This document shows, one piece after another, positions 8,650 to 23,179 of a DNA stretch of 36,437 bases (the first letter of the stretch is position 1; each line of letters starts with the position of its first letter). Below the pieces are notes generated by a model. That model was not told where the DNA came from. It ran no database searches and saw only the letters and a program-made list of their open reading frames with translations. Both the position numbers and the translations under genes were made by a program. The stretch is from Pseudomonadota bacterium (GTDB lineage Bacteria; Pseudomonadota; Gammaproteobacteria; UBA5335). The stretch spans positions 1 to 36,437 of the forward strand of contig JAASSS010000005.1 of NCBI GenBank assembly GCA_021767745.1. Reading direction: 5' to 3'.

Positions 8650-9183
8650 GTGACCACTCCGCGCCCTGCGCCCGAGCGCATCTTCCTGATCGGCCCGATG
8701 GGGGCCGGCAAGACCACGGTCGGCCGACGGCTGGCGGCCCTGCTGCACTATCCCTTCGTCGACTGCGACGAGGAACTGCGAGCCCGTACCGGGGTGGACA
8801 TCCCCTACATCTTCGAGCGCGAGGGTGAGGCCGGCTTTCGTGAGCGGGAGCGGCGGCTGATCGGGGAGCTGACCGAGCGCTCGCCCATCGTCCTTTCCAC
8901 CGGCGGCGGCGCCGTGCTGGACGCCGGCAATCGCCACCACCTGCACGCGCGCGGGCAGGTGATATTCCTCAACACTCCGACGCGCGAGATCCTGCGCCGC
9001 CTGCGGCACAGCAAGACGCGCCGGCCGTTGCTGGAGACGGCCGATCCCGCCGCGACGCTGCGGGCGCTCGCCGCCGAGCGCAACCCGCTCTACCGCGAAA
9101 CGGCGCACCTGGTGATCGACACCGACGCCCGCAACCCGCGCGCCGTCGCCCACCGCATCGCTCGCCAGCTGCAGGCGCGGTAG
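8650..9183 (+). CDS. aroK: Shikimate kinase
   Basis: Phosphorylates shikimate at O3 with ATP, the fifth step of chorismate synthesis. The P-loop GPMGAGKTTVG lies near the N-terminus. Asp residues in VDCDEEL and the Arg of FRERER bind shikimate, and STGGGAV is the substrate/ATP motif. I prefer GTG at 8650 (177 residues), which fits the roughly 173-residue family. A GTG at 8593 would add 19 mostly Pro-rich residues that look non-native. Neither has a clear Shine-Dalgarno. It lies 9 bases before aroB, the classical aroKB pair behind pilQ. Confidence 0.93.
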   Translation: MTTPRPAPERIFLIGPMGAGKTTVGRRLAALLHYPFVDCDEELRARTGVDIPYIFEREGEAGFRERERRLIGELTERSPIVLSTGGGAVLDAGNRHHLHARGQVIFLNTPTREILRRLRHSKTRRPLLETADPAATLRALAAERNPLYRETAHLVIDTDARNPRAVAHRIARQLQAR

Positions 9184-9192
9184 GATCGGCCC

Positions 9193-10278
9193 ATGCGCAT
9201 CCTCGACGTCGCGCTGGCCGCGCGCAGCTATCCCATCTACATCGATTCCGGCCTGCTGGCGCAGGGCAAGCTGTGGCAGCCGCACCTCGGCACCGGCGGC
9301 ACCTGCATCGTCACCAACGAGACCGTCGGACCACGCTATCTGCCGGCCCTGCGCACGGCACTGCCGGCGCCGCCGCTGGCGGTGGTGGAACTGCCGGACG
9401 GCGAACGCCACAAGACGCTCGCCAATGTCGAGCGCATCTTCGACGCCCTCATGACCGCCGGTGCCGGGCGGGACGTGACGCTGCTGGCGCTCGGCGGCGG
9501 CGTGGTGGGCGACATGGCCGGCTTCGCCGCGGCCTGCTACCAGCGCGGCGTCCGCTTCCTGCAGTTCCCGACCACCCTGCTCGCGCAGGTCGACTCCTCC
9601 GTCGGCGGCAAGACCGGCGTCAACCATCCGCTCGGCAAGAACATGATCGGCGCCTTCCATCAGCCGGCGGCGGTGATCATCGATACCGATACGCTGGCCA
9701 CGCTGCCCGCGCGTGAGCTGCGGGCCGGGCTGGCCGAGGTGGTGAAATACGGACTGATCCGGGAACCGGCGCTGTTCGACTGGCTGGAAGCGCACGCCGG
9801 GGCACTACTCGCCGGCGATGCCGAGGCGCTCTCCCACGCGATCGAGACCTCCTGCCGCATCAAGGCCGCGGTCGTTGCCGCCGACGAGCGCGAGGCCGGC
9901 GAGCGCGCCATCCTGAACCTCGGTCACACCTTCGGTCACGCCATCGAGGCCGCCACCGGCTACCGCGCATGGCTACATGGCGAGGCGGTCGCCACCGGCA
10001 TGCTGATGGCGGCAGACCTGTCGCACCGGCTGGGCTGGCTCACGGCCGGCCATCGCCATCGCCTGGCACAGCTGCTGCAGGCCCTGGATCTACCGCTGAG
10101 CCCGCCGGTGCTCACGCTCTCGCGCTGGCACGAGCTGATGGGGCGCGACAAGAAGGTGCTGGCCGGCCGGCTACGCCTGGTGCTGCTCCGGCGCTGGGGT
10201 CATGCCATCACCACGGCCGACGTCGAACCGGCGGCGCTCGAGGCCACCCTGCGCGCCTTCGGCGCAACCGCCGACTGA
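9193..10278 (+). CDS. aroB: 3-Dehydroquinate synthase
   Basis: A 361-residue NAD- and metal-dependent cyclase that converts DAHP to 3-dehydroquinate, the second step of the shikimate pathway. It shows DGERHKTL, the NAD-binding [11 protein letters not shown], the substrate loop [19 protein letters not shown], and the metal-ligand region [11 protein letters not shown] plus HGEAVATGM. Length is typical. It follows aroK by 9 bases. In many gammaproteobacteria the next gene would be a SPOR-domain damX. Here the next gene is gltB after a 172-base gap. Confidence 0.97.
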   Translation: MRILDVALAARSYPIYIDSGLLAQGKLWQPHLGTGGTCIVTNETVGPRYLPALRTALPAPPLAVVELPDGERHKTLANVERIFDALMTAGAGRDVTLLALGGGVVGDMAGFAAACYQRGVRFLQFPTTLLAQVDSSVGGKTGVNHPLGKNMIGAFHQPAAVIIDTDTLATLPARELRAGLAEVVKYGLIREPALFDWLEAHAGALLAGDAEALSHAIETSCRIKAAVVAADEREAGERAILNLGHTFGHAIEAATGYRAWLHGEAVATGMLMAADLSHRLGWLTAGHRHRLAQLLQALDLPLSPPVLTLSRWHELMGRDKKVLAGRLRLVLLRRWGHAITTADVEPAALEATLRAFGATAD

Positions 10279-10304
10279 ACGGTCGGCGGCAAGCGCGATT
10301 GCGC

Positions 10305-10310
10305 TATACT
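10305..10310 (+). promoter_or_regulatory. Probable -10 box (TATACT) of the gltB promoter
   Basis: GCTATACTGGG lies 27 bases after the aroB stop and about 140 bases before gltB. The -35 at 17 bp (GTCGGC) is poor, so an activator may be needed. Transcripts from here would carry a leader of roughly 135 bases. Confidence 0.45.
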
Positions 10311-10342
10311 GGGCGGCCGTCCGTGCCGGCGGTTTCAGCCCC

Positions 10343-10358
10343 GACGCCCCCCGGCGTC
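10343..10358 (+). other. Hairpin in the gltB leader
   Basis: GACGCC-CCCC-GGCGTC is a perfect 6-bp stem with a 4-base loop inside the predicted gltB leader. No T-run follows, so it is not an obvious attenuator. I recognise no known riboswitch in the leader. Confidence 0.3.
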
Positions 10359-10450
10359 CTGCATCAAACACGCGCTTTCCTGCGGTCGCGAGCGACACGC
10401 GCCTTGCCAGCGCTCGCCAGAGCCCCCCGGGAAGCCGACGGAGTTCGCCG

Positions 10451-16329
<5,879 letters not shown>

Positions 16330-16333
16330 CATC

Positions 16334-17041
16334 ATGGCCGTCCCCGACGCCGCCGACCGGCTGATCTTCGCGCTCGACGTGCCCGACCTCGCGGCGGCCC
16401 GCGTGCTGATCGACCGGCTCGAGGGCGTGGTCGGCTTCTACAAGCTGGGGCTCGAGCTATTCATGGCCGGCGCCGGCTTCACATTGCTCGATGAACTGGT
16501 GCGGCGCCGGAAGCAGGTTTTCGTCGACCTGAAGTTCTTCGACGTGCCTGCCACGGTCGGCCGGGCGGTGGCGCAGCTGGCGGACCGTGGCGCCACCTTC
16601 ACCACCGTGCACGGCAATCAGGCGATGATGGAGGCGGCCGTGGCCGCGGCGGGGCCGCTGCAGATCCTGGCTGTCACGGCGCTGACCAGTCTGGACCGTG
16701 GTGACCTGGACGATCTCGGCTTCGATTGCGATCCCACCGCGCTGGTGGTGTCGCGAGCCCGGCGGGCACTGGAGGCCGGCTGCGCCGGCGTGGTCGCCTC
16801 CGGCATGGAACTGACCGCCATTCGTGCCGCCCTCGACGCGCACCTGCTGGTGGTGACGCCCGGCGTCCGCCCGGTGGACAACCGCGCGGAGGACGACCAG
16901 AAACGTATCGTCACGCCGCACGCCGCCATCACCCAGGGCGCCGATTATCTGGTCGTCGGCCGCCCGATCCGCGATGCTGCCGATCCCGCCGGGGCAGCGC
17001 GCCGCATCCAGCGCGAGATCGCCGCCGCAGCGGCCGACTGA
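16334..17041 (+). CDS. pyrF: Orotidine 5'-phosphate decarboxylase
   Basis: A 235-residue TIM-barrel enzyme that makes UMP from OMP, the last step of de novo pyrimidine synthesis. It shows FALDVPD with the first active-site Asp, the Lys of FYKLGLELF, the catalytic D-x-K-x2-D array in VDLKFFDVP, and the phosphate-binding end VTPGVRP and [11 protein letters not shown]. It starts 4 bases after gltD and ends 10 bases before hemE, so it is in the same transcription unit. pyrF is usually elsewhere in relatives, so its position here looks like a local insertion. Confidence 0.96.
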   Translation: MAVPDAADRLIFALDVPDLAAARVLIDRLEGVVGFYKLGLELFMAGAGFTLLDELVRRRKQVFVDLKFFDVPATVGRAVAQLADRGATFTTVHGNQAMMEAAVAAAGPLQILAVTALTSLDRGDLDDLGFDCDPTALVVSRARRALEAGCAGVVASGMELTAIRAALDAHLLVVTPGVRPVDNRAEDDQKRIVTPHAAITQGADYLVVGRPIRDAADPAGAARRIQREIAAAAAD

Positions 17042-17051
17042 GGGACCCGCG

Positions 17052-18104
<1,053 letters not shown>

Positions 18105-18126
18105 AACGCCCGCACCGCGCTAGGGC

Positions 18127-20223
18127 TCAAAGGCGGAACGGCGTGAATTCGCCCTGCGAGTCGAACTGACCGAGATAGGGCAGCCGCGCAACGTCGGGAA
18201 CGACGTCAAGATCCACGTACAGCGGCACCTCCTCCAGCAGGTCGACCGCGCCGTCGGCAGCGACCCGGAACCGGCTGCGGGCCAGCGTCTGGCCATAGAG
18301 CACCGTGGCGCTCATCAGCAGCCCGCCTTCGCGCAGCTCACCGCCCTCGATGTGGGGCGGCACGATATCCGTGGCCAGCGCTGCCAGCAGACTTCCGTCC
18401 GCCGGCACACTCCATTCCAACTCGTTGACATCGTCGATGACCAGCAGCCGGCCATGCTCGGCAATCAGCGAGGCACAGTAGAATTCCAGATAACGCGCGG
18501 CATGCACGCGCCGGAGCCGGAGCGGAGCCAGCTCATTGGCATGCTTGATGGCATTCGCATCGCCTGCCAGCGACAGTGGTTTCATCGCCTCGCCGATCAG
18601 CAAGTAGGCGACGTGGCGCGGCGCCTGCCGATCGGACAGTTCTGCCCAGTCGTAGCGCTCGTAGAACGGCAGCCTGCAGACCCGCACCTTCAGGCCCTTT
18701 TCCGGATCAGTCGCCGCGCCGGCGATGCCGGCCTGCGCCAGCCGTATCAGCCGCTGCTCGCCGTGCTGTTCATCCCAGCATCGCGCCGGTACGGGATGGA
18801 ACAGCCCTCGTGCCAGTATCATGCGCTCGCGCAGCCCGGCCGACGATGCCGCAGCTCGCGGCGCGACCGTGCGCCGGAAAATGGGACGGGAGTGGACCTC
18901 GTCCGTCACCTCGGTGCCGCCGTACAACGGATTGGCATCGAATCGGCCCCTGAAGGGCGGGTCGCTGCGGTAGTTCGGCTTGCGCACGACCACCGGTTCG
19001 TCGCCGGCGACATTCAGGATCATCTCATCGCGGCCGAGCTCGAGGATCTCGTCACGCGGGCCGTAGCCGGAGACGGCGACCACGGCATCGGCCGCCAACG
19101 CCGTGGTCGCGCCGAAATACTGCTGGATTCGCGAGTTGTTCAGGATCGTCTGCCAGTCCGGGTACAGGCGCTGGAGCTGGCTGAGATCCTGCCAGAACGA
19201 CCAGACCCGTACGCCATACCCGCGCAGCAGGGTGATGGCCTGGCGCAGTTGCGGCAGTTCCCCCAGCTGCGCCGCCTCGTCCACGAGCAGCAGCGTGTCC
19301 TGCACCGGACGGCTGCCACGGCGGGCCAACGTGCCGGTCAGCACCCCGATCCACAGGCGCAGCAACGGCGCGTGGCTCTCCAGCTTGTCGGGTGGGAGCA
19401 CCAGGTAGATCGACAGCGGCGCACCATCGTAGACGTGATTCAGGTCGAGATCGGACGCCGCCAGATGTGTCGCTACCTGCTGGCCCTTGAGGAAATCGAG
19501 CTGATTGACGGCAACCGTCCAGTAGCCGCCCATCGTCTCGACCGCCGGATGCTGCATCAGCGAGGCCAGGCGCCGAAGCTCAGGGTGGGGCGCATCCCGC
19601 CAGCGCGCCGAACGCTCGATCAGACTGCGCATGGACTGGCCGATCAGCGACCGCACGGCCGGCAGGGTGGCTGTCTCCGAATCCGGCATCGTCAGCACAT
19701 CCATGATGGCCGCTGTCACCAGCGTCCGCGCCATCTGCGCCCAGAAGGGGTTGTGATCGCGATCCACGTGCGCCGGATTGGTCCCGACCAGATGCGCCAG
19801 CGTCGCGACATCCTCAACGAACGCGGCGGAATCCGGATTGGCGAGATCCAGCGGGTTCAGTCGGTGACGTGAGGTCGCCGCGGTGACATGGAAGGGATCG
19901 AAGAGGATGACCTCCTGTCCCATCTCCCGCCGGCGGCGCGCCGTGACCGCATAGTTCTCTCCTTTCGGATCGACCACCACCACCGGCCCGGGATAGCGCA
20001 GCAGCGCCGGAATGATGCAGCTGACCCCCTTGCCTGCACCGGTCGGCGCCACCGTCAGCAGATGACCCTCCGATGCGTCGAGGATGGGCTCGAGCGCCCG
20101 TGCCGGCGAGGGGTAGCTGTCGTCCCGCGGCCTGAAGCCGAATAACGGCCGGCGCCAGCCCGCCTCCAGCGACCACCCGACCAGCAGTCCTTCGGTTGGC
20201 AGGGAGGGGGGCAGCGCGCGCAT
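18127..20223 (-). CDS. Orphan VirD4/TraG-like ATPase with extra C-terminal domain
   Basis: A 698-residue protein of the type IV coupling-protein (T4CP) family. Walker A is APTGAGKG (residues 59-66), the post-A strand is VVVVDPKGENY, Walker B is LLLVDEA (311-317), the SFWQDLSQL helix lies at 342-350, and NNSRIQQYFG (362-371) occupies the sensor position. VirD4 proteins normally have two membrane helices before Walker A. Here only 58 residues precede it and none form a membrane segment, so the protein should be cytosolic. From about residue 465 a roughly 230-residue region follows that I do not recognise (PFYERYDW, ANELAPLRL, LLVIDDVNELEW). The ATG at 20223 has AAAGGAG 5 bases upstream. No relaxase, VirB-type or mobility genes are near. 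It may be a DNA or protein pump or a T4CP-derived defence ATPase. The role is unknown. Confidence 0.88.
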   Translation of the reverse strand: MRALPPSLPTEGLLVGWSLEAGWRRPLFGFRPRDDSYPSPARALEPILDASEGHLLTVAPTGAGKGVSCIIPALLRYPGPVVVVDPKGENYAVTARRRREMGQEVILFDPFHVTAATSRHRLNPLDLANPDSAAFVEDVATLAHLVGTNPAHVDRDHNPFWAQMARTLVTAAIMDVLTMPDSETATLPAVRSLIGQSMRSLIERSARWRDAPHPELRRLASLMQHPAVETMGGYWTVAVNQLDFLKGQQVATHLAASDLDLNHVYDGAPLSIYLVLPPDKLESHAPLLRLWIGVLTGTLARRGSRPVQDTLLLVDEAAQLGELPQLRQAITLLRGYGVRVWSFWQDLSQLQRLYPDWQTILNNSRIQQYFGATTALAADAVVAVSGYGPRDEILELGRDEMILNVAGDEPVVVRKPNYRSDPPFRGRFDANPLYGGTEVTDEVHSRPIFRRTVAPRAAASSAGLRERMILARGLFHPVPARCWDEQHGEQRLIRLAQAGIAGAATDPEKGLKVRVCRLPFYERYDWAELSDRQAPRHVAYLLIGEAMKPLSLAGDANAIKHANELAPLRLRRVHAARYLEFYCASLIAEHGRLLVIDDVNELEWSVPADGSLLAALATDIVPPHIEGGELREGGLLMSATVLYGQTLARSRFRVAADGAVDLLEEVPLYVDLDVVPDVARLPYLGQFDSQGEFTPFRL

Positions 20224-20462
20224 CTTCGCTCCTTTCGCCGGGGGTGGCGGCGCCTCTTACGGGTCCAAGGATAGCAAGACTGTCGCTGCCGATCGTGTGT
20301 GCCGCGGCGCATCGGCAGCGGGATGCGGCGGGGCAGGCGGCCAGCAGGCACTGGGGGTGTCACCAACCACGCGATACGCACGCGGGATCGCCGGTGCTAT
20401 CGGCGGTACGGGTCCGACGGGCGCGCCACCGGCGTGGCCGGCAGGCGCAACAGCAAAAAGGG
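20224..20462. other. Intergenic region between the TraG-like gene and the B12-binding regulator
   Basis: This 239-base gap lies between two minus-strand genes. It contains the ribosome-binding site and presumably the promoter of the TraG-like gene (a TATCCT on the minus strand near 20270 is a weak -10 candidate) and a nested hairpin listed separately. I see no open frame with coding character and no RNA gene. Confidence 0.6.
20423..20448. other. Nested hairpin downstream of the B12-binding regulator
   Basis: An outer stem GCGCC/GGCGC and inner stem CCGG/CCGG enclose a 5-base loop, 15 bases beyond the regulator stop. On the transcribed strand a TTTTT run comes before rather than after the hairpin, so it is not a standard intrinsic terminator. 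It may still stop transcription or protect the 3' end. Confidence 0.35.
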
Positions 20463-21398
20463 TCAGGCCCGATGGGTATTCAGCGGCCGAGAGTAGTTCA
20501 GCACTTCGCCCAGCCGGCGCAGGCCGGGTTGGATTTCCTGCCCCAGCGGGATGGCGCCGGCGCGCTGGATCTCCTCGCTAAGGCGCGTGGACACACGCCC
20601 ACCCACGACCACCGGCACCCCGACCTGCTGGACCAGCCGGCGCAGCTGCGCCGGCAGGTCGGCGTCCGTACCCGACCGGCAGCCGGTACCGGCCAGCACC
20701 ACTGCATCGCTGAATGAACGTCGCAATGCCTGCGGCAGCTCTTCGAGCGGTGTGTTGGCGCCGAGCAGCACGACCCGGAAGTCCAGATCCAGTGCCTCCA
20801 GGCAGAACAGCATGAGGCCAAGCTCGTGCTGCTCGCCCGGCAGACAGGCGCACAGCAACTTCGGGCCCCGGGCATGGGTCAGCAGATGATGGAAGCGCGC
20901 CCCGAGCTTGTGGCGCATGAAGACGCTGAAGAAATGCTCCTGGGCGACAGTACCCTCGCCCGTCTCCCACCGCCTGCCAAGCTCGTGCAGCAGCGGCACG
21001 ATCAGCTCTCGCGTGACCACGCCAATCGGATACAGCGCCAGCGCTTCGTTGTAGATGAGATTCATCGCCGCTTCGTCATAGCGCGCGATGGCCGCAACCA
21101 TTCGATCGAGATAGTCATCCCAGGGGCCCCGCGGCGCAGCAGCCTCTTCCTCGGCGCCCGAGGCCTCTAGCAGCTGGCGCACCTGACCGATGGAGATGCC
21201 CCGTTCGAGCAGTCCCAGCACCCGGTGAATGCGCTCGACATCCTCCGCCGAATACAATCGGTGGCCTTTCGGCGTACGCTGTGGCTGCACGATCCCGTAG
21301 CGTCGCTCCCAGGCGCGCAGCGTGACCGGATTCACCCCGGTCAGCGTGGAGACGGTGCGAATCGGGAACAGCTCGTCTGAATGGGCAGTGTCAGACAC
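20463..21398 (-). CDS. MerR-type regulator with cobalamin-binding domain (CarH/LitR-like photoreceptor)
   Basis: A 311-residue regulator. The N-terminal winged helix (about 11-78) has the MerR features VNPVTLRAWERRYG and GHRLYSAEDVERI. A four-helix bundle (about 92-178) carries Trp144-x9-Glu154-His155, the adenosylcobalamin-capping signature of CarH/LitR. The Rossmann part has E-x-H-x2-G at 189-194, with His191 as the expected lower ligand of cobalt. The His155-His191 spacing (36) is close to that in Thermus CarH (His142-His177). In CarH, DNA-bound AdoCbl tetramers fall apart in light and release repression. The residue after Trp144 is Glu, whereas Thermus CarH has His132. The GTG start at 21398 has GAGGAGG upstream. 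The gene is divergent from the SnoaL-like gene. Confidence 0.92.
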   Translation of the reverse strand: MSDTAHSDELFPIRTVSTLTGVNPVTLRAWERRYGIVQPQRTPKGHRLYSAEDVERIHRVLGLLERGISIGQVRQLLEASGAEEEAAAPRGPWDDYLDRMVAAIARYDEAAMNLIYNEALALYPIGVVTRELIVPLLHELGRRWETGEGTVAQEHFFSVFMRHKLGARFHHLLTHARGPKLLCACLPGEQHELGLMLFCLEALDLDFRVVLLGANTPLEELPQALRRSFSDAVVLAGTGCRSGTDADLPAQLRRLVQQVGVPVVVGGRVSTRLSEEIQRAGAIPLGQEIQPGLRRLGEVLNYSRPLNTHRA

Positions 21399-21504
21399 GG
21401 CTTCCCGCCTCCTCAGCCTGGTTCGCGAAACTGATGTACAAATTCTTTCCTATGTGTTCAATTCTAACGCATTTCAATAGCGTAGGCGACCGACGCATCT
21501 GTAT
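21399..21504. promoter_or_regulatory. Divergent AT-rich control region of the regulator and the SnoaL-like gene
   Basis: This is one of the few AT-rich stretches in the window. It holds ATGTACAA (21434-21441), GTGTTCAA (21454-21461) and CATTTCAA (21470-21477), all in the same orientation and similar to the TTGTACA-type units in front of the FAD operon. The spacings are 20 and 16 bases rather than 11. The minus strand offers TTGAAA (21472-21477) and TTGAAC (21456-21461) as -35 candidates for the regulator. Autoregulation is likely by analogy with CarH/LitR but is not proven. Confidence 0.45.
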
Positions 21505-21969
21505 ATGAACGATACAACCCGTGATCAAGGCACTGTTCTGCACACGTCGGTCGCGCTGGGCCGATATGCTGAGTTCTTCGCCGCCATGCGTCAGGCCGAC
21601 GTCGAGCGCATGGGTACCGTCATGACACCCGCGGTACACTTTCGGGACCCCTTCAACGATCTCCATGATCTTGAGGCGACCCAGACTGTGTTCCGGCACA
21701 TGTTCGAAGCCTGCCAGACGGCCCGCTTCACAATCCTGGATCAGGCCGCTGCGGACGAGACCGGTTTTCTGCTGTGGCGGCTCGACTTCCGGCTCAGGCG
21801 CTGGCAGCCCGAGCGCGAGCGGCAGATTCTCGGCACCTCGCATGTCCGCTTCGCGCCGGATGGCCGCGCCCACGAGCATCGCGACTACTGGGACGCCGGC
21901 CAACAGGTCTACGAGCAGATTCCCGTGCTCGGCGCGCTGCTGCGGCAGGTAAGAAAGCGTCTCGGATGA
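21505..21969 (+). CDS. SnoaL-like / NTF2-fold protein
   Basis: A 154-residue protein of the NTF2-like alpha+beta barrel type: N-terminal helices (VALGRYAEFFAAM), the MTPAVHFRDPFND segment typical of SnoaL-like proteins, then antiparallel strands ending in HEHRDYWD, whose His/Asp residues face the cavity in related folds. No catalytic role can be assigned. Proteins of this kind accompany LitR-type regulators and FAD/DUF1365/Cfa genes in other proteobacteria, as I recall, which fits its divergent position here. The ATG at 21505 lacks a clear Shine-Dalgarno and may belong to a near-leaderless message. It overlaps the next gene by ATGA. Confidence 0.82.
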   Translation: MNDTTRDQGTVLHTSVALGRYAEFFAAMRQADVERMGTVMTPAVHFRDPFNDLHDLEATQTVFRHMFEACQTARFTILDQAAADETGFLLWRLDFRLRRWQPERERQILGTSHVRFAPDGRAHEHRDYWDAGQQVYEQIPVLGALLRQVRKRLG

Positions 21970-22655
21970 CCCCCTGCCAGGCCGTCAGCTTCGATCTCGA
22001 CGACACCTTCTGGGACGTCATGCCCGTGCTGCAGCGTGCCGAGCGAGCCGTCAACGTCTTCCTGCAGCGGCGCTATCCGCGCATGGCCGAGCGCCTGGCC
22101 AACCCGGGCATCCGCGCGCGAATGGACGAGCTGGCGCTGCACCGGCCCGAACTCGCCCACCACAACACGGAACTGCGGCTGCGCGCACTGCGCCGGGTGG
22201 CGCGCGAAAGCGACTACCCGGCGCTCGCCGGCGATGCTGCCTTTGCGGTGTTCCGCCAGTGGCGCAGTCGGGTGACGCTGTATCCCGAGGTGCTGCCCAC
22301 GCTGCGCCGCCTGCGCCCGCGCCGCCGGCTGGCGACCCTGACCAACGGCAACGCCGACCTGCGTCGCATCGGCATTGCGCACCTGTTCGAGCGTCGCCTG
22401 AGCGCCGAGGATCTTGGTGTCGCCAAACCCGACCCGCAGGCCTTCGACTCGCTGTTCGCGGCCCTGGCACTGCCGCCGCCGGCGGTCTGGCACGTCGGCG
22501 ATCATCCGGAATGCGACGTCATCGGCGCCCGGGAGGCCGGGGCCGTACCGGTCTGGTACAACCCGCAGGCACGCCCCTGGACGCATGCCGGGCCGGCGCC
22601 GCTGCAGATCCGCTCGCTCACCGAACTGCCCGCCCTGCTCGACCCGGCCGGCTAG
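21966..22655 (+). CDS. HAD-superfamily hydrolase (YigB-like phosphatase)
   Basis: A 229-residue phosphatase-like protein. HAD motif I is FDLDDTFWD, with nucleophile Asp at residue 10 and the acid Asp two residues on. Motif II is LTNGN, motif III is the Lys in GVAKPDP, and motif IV is GDHPECDVIGAREAG. The helical cap between motifs I and II is of the C1 type found in YigB and related FMN/sugar-phosphate phosphatases. The substrate cannot be told from sequence. It starts inside the SnoaL-like stop (ATGA), and its stop overlaps the stop of the convergent DUF3833 gene by 3 bases, so no separate terminator fits between them. Confidence 0.9.
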   Translation: MTPCQAVSFDLDDTFWDVMPVLQRAERAVNVFLQRRYPRMAERLANPGIRARMDELALHRPELAHHNTELRLRALRRVARESDYPALAGDAAFAVFRQWRSRVTLYPEVLPTLRRLRPRRRLATLTNGNADLRRIGIAHLFERRLSAEDLGVAKPDPQAFDSLFAALALPPPAVWHVGDHPECDVIGAREAGAVPVWYNPQARPWTHAGPAPLQIRSLTELPALLDPAG

Positions 22656-23179
22656 TCGCGCCGGAAGGCGATGGTCACCTCGCCCACGCGCACGCCGAAC
22701 TTGCTCACCTCCGCCACGTTCAGCAGCACGCCGTCCGGCTGCAGATACATCCAGTCGTTGAAGTGCACCTTCACGTCCCGCTCGCCGACCGTGAGCGCCA
22801 CGTCGTACTGCCAGTTCAGCGCCGGTCCATGAGCCTCGCCGGCAGCCACGCCGATGATGTCGTCCGCGCGACCCTCATATCGGTTCGGTCCAACGCGGCG
22901 GATGCGCCACACGCGCCGGTCCTGCTCGCCGTCGGCGTAGAGGAAGTCTTCCTCCAGCGTCAGCAGATCGCCCTCGACCGTACCCACCAGATCGACCGTA
23001 AAGCGCCGACGCACTTCGCCAGCGCGGTCGCGGAAGATGCCCCAGGCGCGCGATTCGCCCTCGAAGTAGTCGAACAGATCCAGCGCCGGCTCCTGATCGG
23101 CATAGACCTGCGGATTGACGCCGGCGCAGCCGCCGAGCAACAGGATCAGCAACACGAGCGAAATACCACGCCAATTCAT
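22652..23179 (-). CDS. DUF3833 lipoprotein
   Basis: A 175-residue predicted lipoprotein. The signal peptide ends in LLGGC, with lipidation at Cys18. The mature part begins near the LDLFDYFEGESRAWGIF segment characteristic of DUF3833 and continues as a beta-rich domain (DDIIGVAAGEAHGPALNWQY, HFNDWMYLQPDGVLLN). The function is unknown. A lipocalin-like lipid-binding role is possible from the overall beta pattern but is only a guess. It is the last gene of the operon and overlaps the transporter stop by ATGA. Families with this name recur with DUF1365, Cfa-like and FAD proteins. Confidence 0.88.
   Translation of the reverse strand: MNWRGISLVLLILLLGGCAGVNPQVYADQEPALDLFDYFEGESRAWGIFRDRAGEVRRRFTVDLVGTVEGDLLTLEEDFLYADGEQDRRVWRIRRVGPNRYEGRADDIIGVAAGEAHGPALNWQYDVALTVGERDVKVHFNDWMYLQPDGVLLNVAEVSKFGVRVGEVTIAFRRD

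Noticed and set aside
10202-10450. N-terminal extension of GltB
   Set aside because: It overlaps aroB and the leader. The true start leaves the normal short propeptide before the catalytic Cys.
18352-19872. Open frame of 506 codons on the plus strand across the VirD4-like gene
   Set aside because: The minus-strand frame has Walker motifs and a good ribosome-binding site. The plus frame is His/Arg/Gln-rich without motifs.
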